Counted from the stretch's first letter, positions 20,153 through 30,370 are shown. The stretch is 64,000 nt of DNA from Methanobrevibacter sp. TLL-48-HuF1 (GCF_023617305.1 NZ_CP081485.1:1478501-1542500), one strand, 5' to 3'. Made by a program: numbers and translations. The notes: generated by a model from the sequence alone, not told the origin.

Positions 20153-23100
20153 TTGAAACATGGTAGATTGTTAATTGTTATGTTAATGTTAATCTTATGT
20201 AGTATGCTAAGTTTTGCCAGTGTTAGTGCTACAGATTTAACTAATGAAACAATTGGGAATTTACAGGATAATCCTGTAATTGATGATAATAATCTGATTA
20301 TTGGTGAGAATAATGATCCAATAATTAGTGAAGAAAATAATGGCAATTCTCTTTATGTTAGTGTAAAAGGCAGTAGTTTTGCTGATGCTACTTCTTGGAG
20401 CAGTGCTACTAATTCATTAGATTGGGCTATGTTTTTAGCTAAGGATAATACTACTATTTACATTGATAATGGAACATATAAGGGTTCAGATAATTCAAAA
20501 ATTAAGATAGATAAGTCTGTAAATATTGTAGGTTCTACTAACACGGTATTTGATGGATTGAATAAAAACTATTTTTTCACGATTTCTGATGGTGTAACTG
20601 TTAGCATTAGCAATATAACTTTTATTAATGCATTTAAAAAGCTTGATTATCTTCAGGATAAAAAAAGCATATATGGTGCAGTATTGGACGTTAAAAAAGC
20701 AACAGTTTTTATTAACAATTGTACATTTAACAATAATCGTATGGCGCATATAGAATCTACAGGTAAGTCAAATTATGGTGGAGCCATTAGTAATCTCGGT
20801 AATATGACTATTATTAATTCCAGATTTTCTGGCAATTCAATGACTTCTGATGCACCGAATTATGCTCATGGAAGTGATGTTTATAATAATGGTTCTTTAA
20901 AAATATTTGATTCTACATTTAAAGGTTCACATATTGGAGATTTTGGATTTGGTGGGTCAATTTCTAATGATGGTAATTTAACATTAACTAGGGTTGTAAT
21001 GTCTGATAGTAGAACTGATCAACAAGTTAAAGGAGCAGTTCTTTATAATTCTGGAAATTGTACTATGGTAAATTCCACTATTAAAGATTCTTTTGTAACT
21101 AGAGCTTTATTTAATACTCTTTTTGGCGTTGTTTATAATGAAGGTAATTTAAAAGCTATTGGGTGTATTTTTACAAATAATGGTGGAGTAAAAGACAGCT
21201 CTATTCCGGTTTATAAAGGTACTGTCAATATTTACAATGTCGGGGAAATAGATATAAGTTACTCTGCATTTTTAAATAACAAAGCATTACCTGAAAGTTA
21301 TTCTGATTTCTTTGCAGATGGTGGTAAAAACATTTATTTGGATAATAATTGGTGGGGATCTAATGAAAAGCCAGTTAATAAGTCTAATGTTAATAAAGTG
21401 GAGTCATGGTTAATGTTAGTTGGATTTCCCGAATATAGTGCTCTTGATATAAATGGATCAACTGATATTTCAGCTATTTGGAAATCCAGTAGTGGAAAAC
21501 CTATTAATATTAATTTATTCCCTATTTTTGATGTTTCATTTAATACTTGGGTTAATGGAACTCCACAAACAATAACAAAAACACTATTTGATGGAAGTGC
21601 TACTATTAACTATAATTGGACTCAAAAGAAAGGAAGCTATGATGTTTCAATTAGTTTAGGGGATTTTACTCAGAAAGTATTGGTTGATGTAGGTAAACTT
21701 GTATCAAATATGACTGTAAGTGTTAATGATATTTATTATACTGAAAATCTTGTTGTTAATGTAACTGTAAGTGGTATAGGTTCACTTCTGCCTGGAGGAA
21801 ATGTTTCAATTATCATTGGTGGAAAAACATACACTGAAAGATTAGTTAATGGCAAATCAACTTTTAACATACCTAATTTGCTTGCCGGAAACCATACATT
21901 AAATATTGCTTATATGGGGGATAATGAATATTTTAGAGCATTTGCTTATAAAAATATCACTGTAAATAAATGTCCTATTTATTTGAACCTTTCAATTCCT
22001 GAAATTAAAGTTGGAGAAATAGCAAAAATGAATATACACGCATCTCCTAAAGAAATTCAAATTATGGCATATTTAAGTATTAATGGTAAACGTGTACAGA
22101 TGATTGTCATAAATAAGGAAAATACTTCAGTTACAATTAAAAATTATGGTGGGGCTGGAGTGTATAACATTACAGTTGAAACATGGGGTGGTGAACTTGA
22201 TGAGCAACTTTACGAAATGACTTCAGCCAGTGCATTATTGAAAGTAAATAAATATGAAACAAATTTAACTGTTAATGCTAGTGATGTTAAGGTAGGTGAA
22301 AATGTAACAATAACTATTAAAATAAGTCCTGAAGATGTTAGAGGGGAAGCAATACTTGTTATAAATGGTGTTGAAAGTAAAATATTTTTAAAAGATGAAA
22401 TAACTAATGTAACATTACATGATCTGGCTGGCGGAAAATATAATGTGACTGTTATTTATCCGGGAGATAATAAATATGCTAATTCAACTGCATCAACTTC
22501 ATTTTTCGTTTTAAAGGAAAGTTGTAATTTAACTGTTGATGTTGTTCAAAATGATAATCTTACAGGTATTGTTAATATAAAAACAAATCCTAAAAATTGT
22601 ACTGGACTTATTGGAGTTTATGTAAACAATGTATTTTATCAAGCAAAATTAGTTAATGGAATAGCTAATATTTCTGTTAACTTTACAAAAGGAACTAATT
22701 ACATTTATGTATACTATCCTGGAAATGACTATTATGATGAAGCATCATGGAATACAACGATAAATATAACTGATAAATGTATTTTAACTGGTGAAGATAT
22801 TATAATGGTTGAAGGGGATGGATCTAAATACACAGTTAAAGTAACTGACTTGGAGGGCAATCCATTTACTTATGTGGTTGTTGTAATTGAAGTTAATGGT
22901 GAAAAATACAATGTAATTACAAATAATGTCGGTAAAGCTTCACTTCCTCTTAATTTAACTTCTGGAAATTACACAATATCTGCTACCTATGACTATACAA
23001 AAATATACAATAATATTGCAGTTAAACCTCTTGATTTTAATTTGACTGTAGATAACATTGAATATGGTGAAAATGCAGTTATTAAGGCTAATTTCAATGC

Positions 23101-25363
23101 TTTAATTAATGGAACTATCACATTTATAATTAAAAATCATTTAAATAAAACTGTTGAGGTAATCTCTGGAAATGCTAGTTATAGCTTTGGTGGATTAAAA
23201 TTAGGCACTTATACTGTAGAAGCTATATATAATTCTAAACTATCAAAAACAACTTCATTTACAGTATCTAAAACTACTCCAAACTTAAATGTGGATATTA
23301 AGGATGTTCTTGCAGGACAAGATGAAGTAATCACATTAACTCTTCCAAATGATGCAACAGGTGAAGTTACATTTATTGTAGATGGAATAAAATATATAAA
23401 AACACTTAATAATGGAATAGCTACAGTTACAATCTCTGATTTATCTTTAGGAAATCATAGTTTAAAAGTGATATATTCTGGAGACAATAATTACAACAAC
23501 AATACTGCAGACATAACATTCAGTATTAAGAATTCACTTTCAAAAACTGTCATTGAGGTAAATAACACTGTTTATGGTGAAAATATAACTGTAATGGCTA
23601 GTGTAACTTCTGGAGCAACTGGTAATGTTACTTTCATCATTGGAAATTTAACTAAAACAGTTGAAATTATAAATGGTAAAGCAGTAGCTGTTTTCAATAA
23701 ATTAAATGCTGGAACTTATAGTGTTAAAGCAGATTATTTGGGAAATTCTGTTTATTCAAAGTCATCTGATGAAAAATCATTTAATATAAATAAAGCTAGT
23801 TCCCATATTGAAATTGTCACCAGTGAAATATTATTTGATAAAAATATTAGGATTTGGGCTGTTGTAAATGATGATGCAACAGGTAATGTTACTTTTAGAA
23901 TATTGGGATTATATTCACCAAGAAATAAAACTATTGTTGGAGGTAATGCATCATGGTATATCTCACCTTTAGACAGCGGTTCATATGTAGTTGTAGCTAC
24001 TTATAATGGGGATAATAACTATTTAAGTTCAAATACAAGTAAGGTTATTTCATTAAACCAAACCACAAGTATTTTAAAAGTAACTGTTGAAGTAGGTGAA
24101 GATGACATTGTATTTAGTGCAACTCTTAAAACAGAAGACGGTCAACTAATTACAGGTAATGTAACTTTGGAAGTTAACAATGAATTTTATAAAATTGTTG
24201 TAGTTAATGGAACAGGTATGAGAAGTATTGATAAGCTTCCGGAGGGCAAATACACATATTCTGCAACATATAAAGGAACTGATAAAATTTCCAGAGCTAT
24301 AGATAGTGGTGTTTTTGAGGTTAAAGCTGTTGAGTATAATGTTATTTTAAATGCTCCTGATGTTAAAATGATTTATCATGATGGTACAAGATTTATAGCT
24401 ACTTTAACTGATAAACAGGGGAATCCTATAAGAGATGCTGCAATTGAAATAACAATTAACGGGAAAACCTATACTAAAACAACAGATGAAAAAGGTGTTG
24501 TAAGTTTAGGGCTGAGCTTGGACAGTGGAATATATTCTGTTGTTGTTAAATTTAAAGGAACAGCAGATTATACTCCGATAACCAAGCAGGCGAAAGTTAC
24601 TATTGAACCGACAGTTAAAGGATTGGACGTTGTTAAAATGTTTAGAAACGATACTCAGTATTATGCTATATTTACTGATTCACAGGGTAATCCTCTTAAA
24701 AACAAAGATATTCAGTTTAATATCAATGGTGTCTTTTACACTAAAACCACCAATGATAAGGGAATAGCTATGATGGGTATTAACTTAAATCCGGGCAAAT
24801 ATGTTATAACGGCAATCAATCTGGTTACTGGTGAGCAGTCAGGTAATAATATTACTGTAAAATCACTGATTGTTCAAAATGATTTAACAAAATACTATTT
24901 GAATGCTTCCAGATTCCAGACAACCATCTACAACAAGGACGGATCTTTAGCTGTAAATAAGGAAGTAACATTTAACATCAATGGTGTTTTCTACACTAAA
25001 AAAACTGATAACAATGGTGTTGCAAGCTTAGGAATTTCTTTAAGACCTGGAGAATACATTATAACCACGATGGTCGATGGATTAAGTATAGGGAACAAAG
25101 TCAATGTATTGCCGACATTAATTACTAAAAATTTAGACATGAAATACCTGGACGGAAGCAGCTTCACTGCACAAACATTAGATGGTCAAGGCAATCCAAT
25201 AGCTAACCAAAATGTTTCATTTAATGTAAATGGAGTATTTTACCACAAACTCACAGACAATAACGGTATTGCCAAATTAGGAATCAGACTGATGGCTGGT
25301 GAATACATTATAACTTCCTACTGGAATGATTTCCAAACAGGGAATACTATAAAAATATCTTAA
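20153..25363 (+). CDS. Adhesin-like surface protein (beta-helix plus Ig-like repeats)
   Basis: A 1736-residue exported protein. A signal peptide (LLIVMLMLILCSML) is followed by a right-handed parallel beta-helix region (residues ~60-420, many short Asn/Thr-rich rungs). Next come about ten Ig-like repeats of ~90 residues marked by YxGDNxY (residues ~500-1390), with one carboxypeptidase-regulatory-like unit among them near 880. The protein ends in four related ~85-residue units (from about 1400, key motif INGVFYTKxTDNxG). There is no C-terminal membrane helix, so cell attachment must be through the repeats or other wall contacts. I chose the TTG at 20153. The in-frame TTG at 20144 directly abuts the SD ggaggt and leaves no spacing. 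A role in binding host or microbial glycans is inferred from the family. Confidence 0.88.
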   Translation: MKHGRLLIVMLMLILCSMLSFASVSATDLTNETIGNLQDNPVIDDNNLIIGENNDPIISEENNGNSLYVSVKGSSFADATSWSSATNSLDWAMFLAKDNTTIYIDNGTYKGSDNSKIKIDKSVNIVGSTNTVFDGLNKNYFFTISDGVTVSISNITFINAFKKLDYLQDKKSIYGAVLDVKKATVFINNCTFNNNRMAHIESTGKSNYGGAISNLGNMTIINSRFSGNSMTSDAPNYAHGSDVYNNGSLKIFDSTFKGSHIGDFGFGGSISNDGNLTLTRVVMSDSRTDQQVKGAVLYNSGNCTMVNSTIKDSFVTRALFNTLFGVVYNEGNLKAIGCIFTNNGGVKDSSIPVYKGTVNIYNVGEIDISYSAFLNNKALPESYSDFFADGGKNIYLDNNWWGSNEKPVNKSNVNKVESWLMLVGFPEYSALDINGSTDISAIWKSSSGKPININLFPIFDVSFNTWVNGTPQTITKTLFDGSATINYNWTQKKGSYDVSISLGDFTQKVLVDVGKLVSNMTVSVNDIYYTENLVVNVTVSGIGSLLPGGNVSIIIGGKTYTERLVNGKSTFNIPNLLAGNHTLNIAYMGDNEYFRAFAYKNITVNKCPIYLNLSIPEIKVGEIAKMNIHASPKEIQIMAYLSINGKRVQMIVINKENTSVTIKNYGGAGVYNITVETWGGELDEQLYEMTSASALLKVNKYETNLTVNASDVKVGENVTITIKISPEDVRGEAILVINGVESKIFLKDEITNVTLHDLAGGKYNVTVIYPGDNKYANSTASTSFFVLKESCNLTVDVVQNDNLTGIVNIKTNPKNCTGLIGVYVNNVFYQAKLVNGIANISVNFTKGTNYIYVYYPGNDYYDEASWNTTINITDKCILTGEDIIMVEGDGSKYTVKVTDLEGNPFTYVVVVIEVNGEKYNVITNNVGKASLPLNLTSGNYTISATYDYTKIYNNIAVKPLDFNLTVDNIEYGENAVIKANFNALINGTITFIIKNHLNKTVEVISGNASYSFGGLKLGTYTVEAIYNSKLSKTTSFTVSKTTPNLNVDIKDVLAGQDEVITLTLPNDATGEVTFIVDGIKYIKTLNNGIATVTISDLSLGNHSLKVIYSGDNNYNNNTADITFSIKNSLSKTVIEVNNTVYGENITVMASVTSGATGNVTFIIGNLTKTVEIINGKAVAVFNKLNAGTYSVKADYLGNSVYSKSSDEKSFNINKASSHIEIVTSEILFDKNIRIWAVVNDDATGNVTFRILGLYSPRNKTIVGGNASWYISPLDSGSYVVVATYNGDNNYLSSNTSKVISLNQTTSILKVTVEVGEDDIVFSATLKTEDGQLITGNVTLEVNNEFYKIVVVNGTGMRSIDKLPEGKYTYSATYKGTDKISRAIDSGVFEVKAVEYNVILNAPDVKMIYHDGTRFIATLTDKQGNPIRDAAIEITINGKTYTKTTDEKGVVSLGLSLDSGIYSVVVKFKGTADYTPITKQAKVTIEPTVKGLDVVKMFRNDTQYYAIFTDSQGNPLKNKDIQFNINGVFYTKTTNDKGIAMMGINLNPGKYVITAINLVTGEQSGNNITVKSLIVQNDLTKYYLNASRFQTTIYNKDGSLAVNKEVTFNINGVFYTKKTDNNGVASLGISLRPGEYIITTMVDGLSIGNKVNVLPTLITKNLDMKYLDGSSFTAQTLDGQGNPIANQNVSFNVNGVFYHKLTDNNGIAKLGIRLMAGEYIITSYWNDFQTGNTIKIS

Positions 25364-25405
25364 AAAAAGAGGTTATTTAATTAATCTCTTTTTGAATTTT
25401 TTTTT
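25361..25405 (+). terminator. Terminator hairpin after the first adhesin gene
   Basis: aaaaagag and ctctttttt flank an AT-rich loop right after the stop, followed by gaattttttttt. It separates the two adhesin genes, so each has its own promoter. Confidence 0.6.
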
Positions 25406-25496
25406 AGATAAATATATAAACTATTTTTTACATATACTTAATTGTCTTTTAGTTTGAACTTTAAATAAGTTTTTTTTAATCTTATGAGATGGCTTA

Positions 25497-25529
25497 TTTT
25501 AGTTTTAAAAGATTTTATTAAAACTAAAA
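25497..25529 (+). promoter_or_regulatory. Leader hairpin directly before the SD of the second adhesin gene
   Basis: A perfect 12-base inverted repeat (ttttagttttaa at 25497-25508, ttaaaactaaaa at 25518-25529) with a nine-base loop ends one base before the SD ggaggtga. In the mRNA it would form a stem abutting the ribosome binding site, a suitable place for control of translation or mRNA stability. Confidence 0.45.
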
Positions 25530-25533
25530 GGAG

Positions 25534-27846
25534 GTGAAAAAGATTAAATTAAGTCGAAAAATAATTATTACGTCTTTGTTAATGTTATTTTTCGTGATTA
25601 TGGGATGCGTTTCTGCAAATGATTTATCAACATTAAGTGAAAATACTACTGTAACTAATATGACTGTTGGTGATGCACCGGATATTCCAGATGTGCCGGA
25701 TATTCCAGATATTCCTGTTACTCCTGATGATCCGGAAACTGGTGATAATAATTCAGATGTGGTTAATTTGACTATATTTAACATTGATGAGTATTTTGTT
25801 AATGGTACTTTAGGAGTTGAGCATTCTAATACTAAATTTGTATTAACTCAAAACTTTGATAATTTAGGTCTTTTAAAAATTAAAGCAAATAATGTAACTG
25901 TTGTAGGTAATAATTTTACCTTGACAAATATTGCATTTTTGATTAATGGTAAAGATGTTACATTAACTAATTTCACATTAATTAATGAATTTGATTTTAA
26001 AGATGCTGACGGTGCTTCAATTCTTACATTGGCTGATAATACTTGTATACGTAATTGTGTTATAAATTATACTGTTCCTCGCGATACTGAAGGTTATGGT
26101 ATTTCTGCAGTTGGAAGAAGAATCGCTCCAATTAGTGGTTTACAAGTTATTAACTGTACAATTAATTTTGAAGGTCATAATTATAAGAAAAATACATATT
26201 GTTATGCTTTAAAATTAAGTAATTGTCCTAATGCATTAATTGCAAATAATAGCATTTATACTCAACTTCCATTGAGGGATGTTAATTTTGGTGCAGTTGG
26301 AGCTACTTTAGACTCTGATTTTGTAGCAAGTGTAGGTATTGAGTATAGTAATAATTTAACATTTATTGGGAATATTGTTGCAAGTATTGTTAATAAAAGA
26401 CCAGGAAGTTCTTTTCCTACATTAGATGGCATAATCATTGCTGATTCAAATAATTGTCTTATTAAAAATAACACTTTGTATATGGAAGATTTCGTAACTT
26501 TCCCAGGTCTTAATAATTATCTTTATGGTATTGATGTATGGCGTGTAAATAGTTTGACATTAGATTCTAATAATATAGCTATTTTAACAACTGGTGGGAT
26601 GTTAGCTGCTGGTACTGCATACCCTATACAAATTACTGGACCTTCTAAGAGAATAAATATAACTAATAATGATTTATATTCAGTATCTAATGGGCCAAAT
26701 ATAGGAATTTATTCACAAAATTATTATGGTGATACTCAGTTGTATATTGCAAATAATAAGATTAATATTACTGGATTGGCAGGTAATCATAGTTGGGCAC
26801 TTGTTGCAGGTATAGAAGCTCAAGATTCTAATGATACTATTGTTAATAATACAATTGAAGTTCATAGTGTTGCAGAAGTTAAGGATAATGATAATATTTA
26901 TGGTATCAGTTATTCTCAATCAACTAAAGGTAACCATACTTTTATAATTAAAAATAATACAGTTACTAGTGAAGCAAAATATGCAATTTCGCTAATAAGT
27001 GCTGTAAATTCGGTTATTGTTGATAATTTATTAATATCTACTAGAAAAGATGCGAAAGCTAGTTATGATGCATTCAATACGAAAGGTGAATTTTATAATA
27101 CATCCTATTATAATAATCGTGTAGTTAATGCATTTGATTATTATGCGGAAATTTACAATCATGTTGATGGTGGTTTTGAATTTAATTATACGAGCCCTAC
27201 TAATGTGAACAATTTGACAAATAAAGTTGATGGTTCAAAAATAAAACCATGGTTCCCTAGTTTCCCTAATAGGAATCCTTTACTTCCTAAACCTGGTGAT
27301 GGAAGTAGTGTTATTGTAACCCCTGATGAGGATACTGATAAAGAAACTTCAAATATTCCGGACAGACCTGATGGTGATTCTGGTTATACAGATGTTCCTG
27401 ATTTGTCCGGTGATGATGGCAATTCAAAAAATCCTTCTAATGGTACTAGTAGTACAGATAAAGATTCTAACAAATTAGGTTTAAGCTTGCTTAATGCTTT
27501 GATTAATTTCCTGACTTCAAATACAGATAGTGGAGATTCAAGATCTAACTCATATAGTGGTACTGTACGTACAAATACAAGTACTTCATCTAGTGATAGT
27601 CCAAGTCTTGAAGGAAATCCATCTCCAGCAAGTAGTACTAAATCCTCTTCTGGATCAAATGCAAAAAGTACTGGAAGTTCTGTAGGTGAAGACAACGGAC
27701 AATCTTCAAACAAAAAAGCATATGAGATTGATAAGAATATAATAAAGGATAATTCAAATACTATTGTCGCTTCCATTATATTGATTATAATCGTTGCATT
27801 CTTAATATTTGTTGGATATAAACGCAGAAAATTAAACGAAGAATAA
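25534..27846 (+). CDS. Membrane-anchored adhesin-like protein (beta-helix)
   Basis: The product is about 770 residues. It has a signal peptide (IIITSLLMLFFVIMGCVSA), then an Asp/Pro-rich low-complexity stretch (DIPDVPDIPDIP) at residues ~48-70. A long parallel beta-helix (NosD/pectate-lyase-like rungs, residues ~75-560) follows, then a Ser/Thr/Pro-rich stalk (~590-735). It ends in a single membrane helix (IVASIILIIIVAFLIFVGY) and a short basic tail. It is therefore anchored in the membrane with a glycosylatable stalk, unlike its neighbour, and lacks Ig-like repeats. The start is uncertain: the GTG at 25534 lies inside the SD ggaggtga, and the codon at the usual spacing is ATT at 25543. The next ATG would remove most of the signal peptide. 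Confidence 0.85.
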   Translation: MKKIKLSRKIIITSLLMLFFVIMGCVSANDLSTLSENTTVTNMTVGDAPDIPDVPDIPDIPVTPDDPETGDNNSDVVNLTIFNIDEYFVNGTLGVEHSNTKFVLTQNFDNLGLLKIKANNVTVVGNNFTLTNIAFLINGKDVTLTNFTLINEFDFKDADGASILTLADNTCIRNCVINYTVPRDTEGYGISAVGRRIAPISGLQVINCTINFEGHNYKKNTYCYALKLSNCPNALIANNSIYTQLPLRDVNFGAVGATLDSDFVASVGIEYSNNLTFIGNIVASIVNKRPGSSFPTLDGIIIADSNNCLIKNNTLYMEDFVTFPGLNNYLYGIDVWRVNSLTLDSNNIAILTTGGMLAAGTAYPIQITGPSKRINITNNDLYSVSNGPNIGIYSQNYYGDTQLYIANNKINITGLAGNHSWALVAGIEAQDSNDTIVNNTIEVHSVAEVKDNDNIYGISYSQSTKGNHTFIIKNNTVTSEAKYAISLISAVNSVIVDNLLISTRKDAKASYDAFNTKGEFYNTSYYNNRVVNAFDYYAEIYNHVDGGFEFNYTSPTNVNNLTNKVDGSKIKPWFPSFPNRNPLLPKPGDGSSVIVTPDEDTDKETSNIPDRPDGDSGYTDVPDLSGDDGNSKNPSNGTSSTDKDSNKLGLSLLNALINFLTSNTDSGDSRSNSYSGTVRTNTSTSSSDSPSLEGNPSPASSTKSSSGSNAKSTGSSVGEDNGQSSNKKAYEIDKNIIKDNSNTIVASIILIIIVAFLIFVGYKRRKLNEE

Positions 27847-27857
27847 TTTAAAATTTA

Positions 27858-27890
27858 AATAGTCTTTTTGACTATTCTTTTTCTTTTTTT
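27858..27890 (+). terminator. Terminator hairpin after the second adhesin gene
   Basis: aatagtc (27858-27864) pairs with gactatt (27870-27876) across five T, followed by ctttttcttttttt. Confidence 0.7.
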
Positions 27891-27914
27891 ATAAAAAATA
27901 GTAAAAATGTAGGT

Positions 27915-28520
27915 TTATAATCTACCTACTTTAATTAAAGATTCAATAGGAACTTCTTCAATTTCAGAAAGTCCTGATTTATCAATTAGTACAGTAACAG
28001 CTATTGGTTCTCCACCATGATCTTTTACTGCATGAATAACTTCTTTTACAGTTTTACCACTAGTTATAACATCATCAACAATTACAACTTTTTTACCTTC
28101 AACAGATCCGAAGTTTGTACTTATAGCTCCTTCACCGTCATCTTTTTCTTTTCTGTGTTTGTGTGGGTGGTATACTGCAAGTGAGGTTTCAACTTCACTC
28201 ATATCTTCTAAAAAGTCAGCCATCATAGTTGCAAATGGCACTCCGCTAACAGCTATTCCAAGTATTACTTCAGCTTCTCCATGTGATAATGCCATGTCAC
28301 TTAAAGCTCCTGAAACATATCTTAAACGAGTTGAATTTCCACCTAAGCTTTTCCAATTTATAAAAAAGTCAACAGGAGCTTCTGGTTTTTCTTCAGCAGG
28401 TTTTTGAAGAGTTAACCATCTGGCTGTATCCATACTCACATTAAGTTCGTCAGCTATCTCTCCAGTTGTAAAACCATGTTGCCTAAGCTCTTGAGCTTTT
28501 TTAATTAATTTTTCTTTCAT
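27915..28520 (-). CDS. PRTase-like transcriptional regulator (PyrE-like, GfcR type)
   Basis: About 201 residues. The N-terminal ~45 residues form a helix-turn-helix ([28 protein letters not shown]). The rest is a type I phosphoribosyltransferase fold with the PRPP loop [14 protein letters not shown] near residue 137. This HTH plus PRTase layout is that of the archaeal orotate-phosphoribosyltransferase-like family, which includes the haloarchaeal sugar-metabolism regulator GfcR, so a ligand-sensing regulator is more likely than true OPRTase. The ATG at 28520 is preferred, since the in-frame GTG at 28529 is part of the SD aggtgg. It is nine bases after the oxidoreductase gene, likely co-transcribed. 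Confidence 0.85.
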   Translation of the reverse strand: MKEKLIKKAQELRQHGFTTGEIADELNVSMDTARWLTLQKPAEEKPEAPVDFFINWKSLGGNSTRLRYVSGALSDMALSHGEAEVILGIAVSGVPFATMMADFLEDMSEVETSLAVYHPHKHRKEKDDGEGAISTNFGSVEGKKVVIVDDVITSGKTVKEVIHAVKDHGGEPIAVTVLIDKSGLSEIEEVPIESLIKVGRL

Positions 28521-28529
28521 CAAAACCAC

Positions 28530-29486
28530 CTATTCAAGTTCATTAAAGCTAATAGGCCTATGTTCTTTTGAGGATTTAGTAGCAGCTATTACCATTTTAA
28601 GTGCTTTAAGACCATCTTCACCAGTAATTTCCGGTTCAGTTTCATTAACAACTGAAGTTAAAAATGATCTTAATTCTTCTTTCAATGGTTCTTCATGTTT
28701 AATATCAATATCTTGAGCAAATTTACCATATACGTCAATACTTTGTTCGATATAGTCTACTGAAATGATTCCGTCAGTTCCAGTAATTTCAATTTGTCTC
28801 CTTTTGTATGGAGTTAACCAGTTTACTTCGAGAATTCCTGTAGATTCATTTTTAAAGTTAATCATGATTTCTGCATGGTCTTCAAATTCACATTTTTCTA
28901 AGATACTATTCATAGTACCGTAAACTTGAATGACCTCTTCATCAAATAAATAATTCATTACATCTAAATCATGAATAGCTAAATCGATAGTTACTCCAAC
29001 ATCTTTTATTCTTGGAGGGAATGGGCCTACTCTTTTTGCAGATGCAGATACAATATCTCCAATAACATCATTGTCAATGAGTTCTTTAGCTTTTTGAACA
29101 GCTGGATTGAATCTTTCCACATGTCCAGTTGCTAAAATAACTCCAGCTTCTTTTGCAGCAGAAATCATGTCTTCTGCTTCTTTTAGGGTAAAAGCTATTG
29201 GTTTTTCAACTAATACATGTTTTCCATATTTAATAGCTTCCATTACAACATCATGGTGGAAGGTAGTTGGAACACATACACTAACTACTTCTATTTCAGG
29301 ATCTTTGAGTAAGTCTTCATAATCAGTGAAACCTTTTGCATCATATTTTTTAGCTACTTTATTTAATGTTCTTTCACTTACATCACTAACAGCAACTAAA
29401 TTAGCTTCTTCTAATTTATAATATACACGTGCATGGTTGTATCCCATTGCACCTACTCCAATAACTCCTACATTAACTGTTCTCAA
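28530..29486 (-). CDS. Gfo/Idh/MocA family NAD(P)-dependent oxidoreductase
   Basis: A 318-residue two-domain dehydrogenase. The N-terminal Rossmann fold has GVIGVGAMGYNH, and the family signature VLVEKPIAFTLKEAE lies near residue 92. The C-terminal sheet domain includes IDLAIHDLDVMNYL with the usual catalytic Asp/His. Close archaeal relatives include the UDP-N-acetylglucosamine 3-dehydrogenase of Methanococcus used for surface sugar synthesis. Substrate specificity cannot be fixed from sequence. The start is TTG at 29486 with SD ggagga. It lies between hemC and the PRTase-like regulator gene on the same strand. Confidence 0.85.
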   Translation of the reverse strand: MRTVNVGVIGVGAMGYNHARVYYKLEEANLVAVSDVSERTLNKVAKKYDAKGFTDYEDLLKDPEIEVVSVCVPTTFHHDVVMEAIKYGKHVLVEKPIAFTLKEAEDMISAAKEAGVILATGHVERFNPAVQKAKELIDNDVIGDIVSASAKRVGPFPPRIKDVGVTIDLAIHDLDVMNYLFDEEVIQVYGTMNSILEKCEFEDHAEIMINFKNESTGILEVNWLTPYKRRQIEITGTDGIISVDYIEQSIDVYGKFAQDIDIKHEEPLKEELRSFLTSVVNETEPEITGEDGLKALKMVIAATKSSKEHRPISFNELE

Positions 29487-29500
29487 TTTTATTCCTCCAA

Positions 29501-30370
29501 TTAAACATAATCCTTAAAAATTTTTCCTATTTTTGTACCAAATTGGATGGCATCTCTTATTGATCCTTTTTCACTATGTTCTTTTAGAACTTCTCCTTCT
29601 TTGGTTAATAGGATTGAGTATATACAAAATTGTTTGTCTTTCATTTGTGCTATAGCACCAATTGGCCATTGACAACCTACACCTAGTTCTTCAAGCACTT
29701 GTTTTTCAGCAAGCACTTCTTGCCTGGACTGATAGTCATTTAATTTAGAAATAATTTCTTTTTTATCAGAATCTTTTCTAGTTATAATAGCTAGTGCTCC
29801 TTGACCTGCAGCAGGAGTGATATAATCTAGAGGAAACACTGTTTTTATGTGCTGTGTAAGATTTAATCTTATTAATCCTGCCTGAGCCATAATTGTTGCA
29901 TCTAAATCACTATCATTAACTTTACTGATTCTGGTTTCAATATTACCTCTAATTGGTTTAAGTTCGAAGTTTTTATTGTGGTAATTACAAAAAGCTTCTC
30001 TTCTAAGGCTACTAGTTCCAAGTTTGGACTTGGGACCTAGTTCATTCCAGTTTTTATTAGAGATTAATACTTCATTTGGAGCTACACGTTTTGGAACTGC
30101 AACTATTTCAAGTTCTTCATCTAATTCAGTTGGTAAATCTTTAAAACTATGTACAGCAAAATCTATTTCTTCTTCAAGTAATGCTTTATCAAGTTCTTTA
30201 GTAAAAAGACCTTTTGCATCCATGTTGTATAATTGAGAATTAGTTATTTTGTCGCCTTTTGTTTTAATTATGTTAACATCAATGTTTTCATGAGTAATTG
30301 ATGCTAAATCTTTACAAACTTGATTAGTTTGTGCAAGTGCTAATTGACTTCCTCTTGTTCCAACATTCAA
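29501..30370 (-). CDS. hemC: Porphobilinogen deaminase (hydroxymethylbilane synthase)
   Basis: The 289-residue enzyme polymerises four porphobilinogen units to hydroxymethylbilane, the precursor of uroporphyrinogen III and hence of F430 and cobamides in methanogens. It has the N-terminal TRGSQLALAQTNQV, LPTELDEELEI, the Arg-rich LGTSSLRREA, and ELGVGCQWPIGA, whose Cys (about residue 232) holds the dipyrromethane cofactor. The start is TTG at 30370 after ggagatt. It is 14 bases upstream of the oxidoreductase gene on the same strand. Confidence 0.95.
   Translation of the reverse strand: MNVGTRGSQLALAQTNQVCKDLASITHENIDVNIIKTKGDKITNSQLYNMDAKGLFTKELDKALLEEEIDFAVHSFKDLPTELDEELEIVAVPKRVAPNEVLISNKNWNELGPKSKLGTSSLRREAFCNYHNKNFELKPIRGNIETRISKVNDSDLDATIMAQAGLIRLNLTQHIKTVFPLDYITPAAGQGALAIITRKDSDKKEIISKLNDYQSRQEVLAEKQVLEELGVGCQWPIGAIAQMKDKQFCIYSILLTKEGEVLKEHSEKGSIRDAIQFGTKIGKIFKDYV

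Noticed and set aside
25524-25784. Minus-strand ORF across the start of the second adhesin gene
   Set aside because: It is antisense to the Asp/Pro-rich repeat of the adhesin and looks like a low-complexity shadow.
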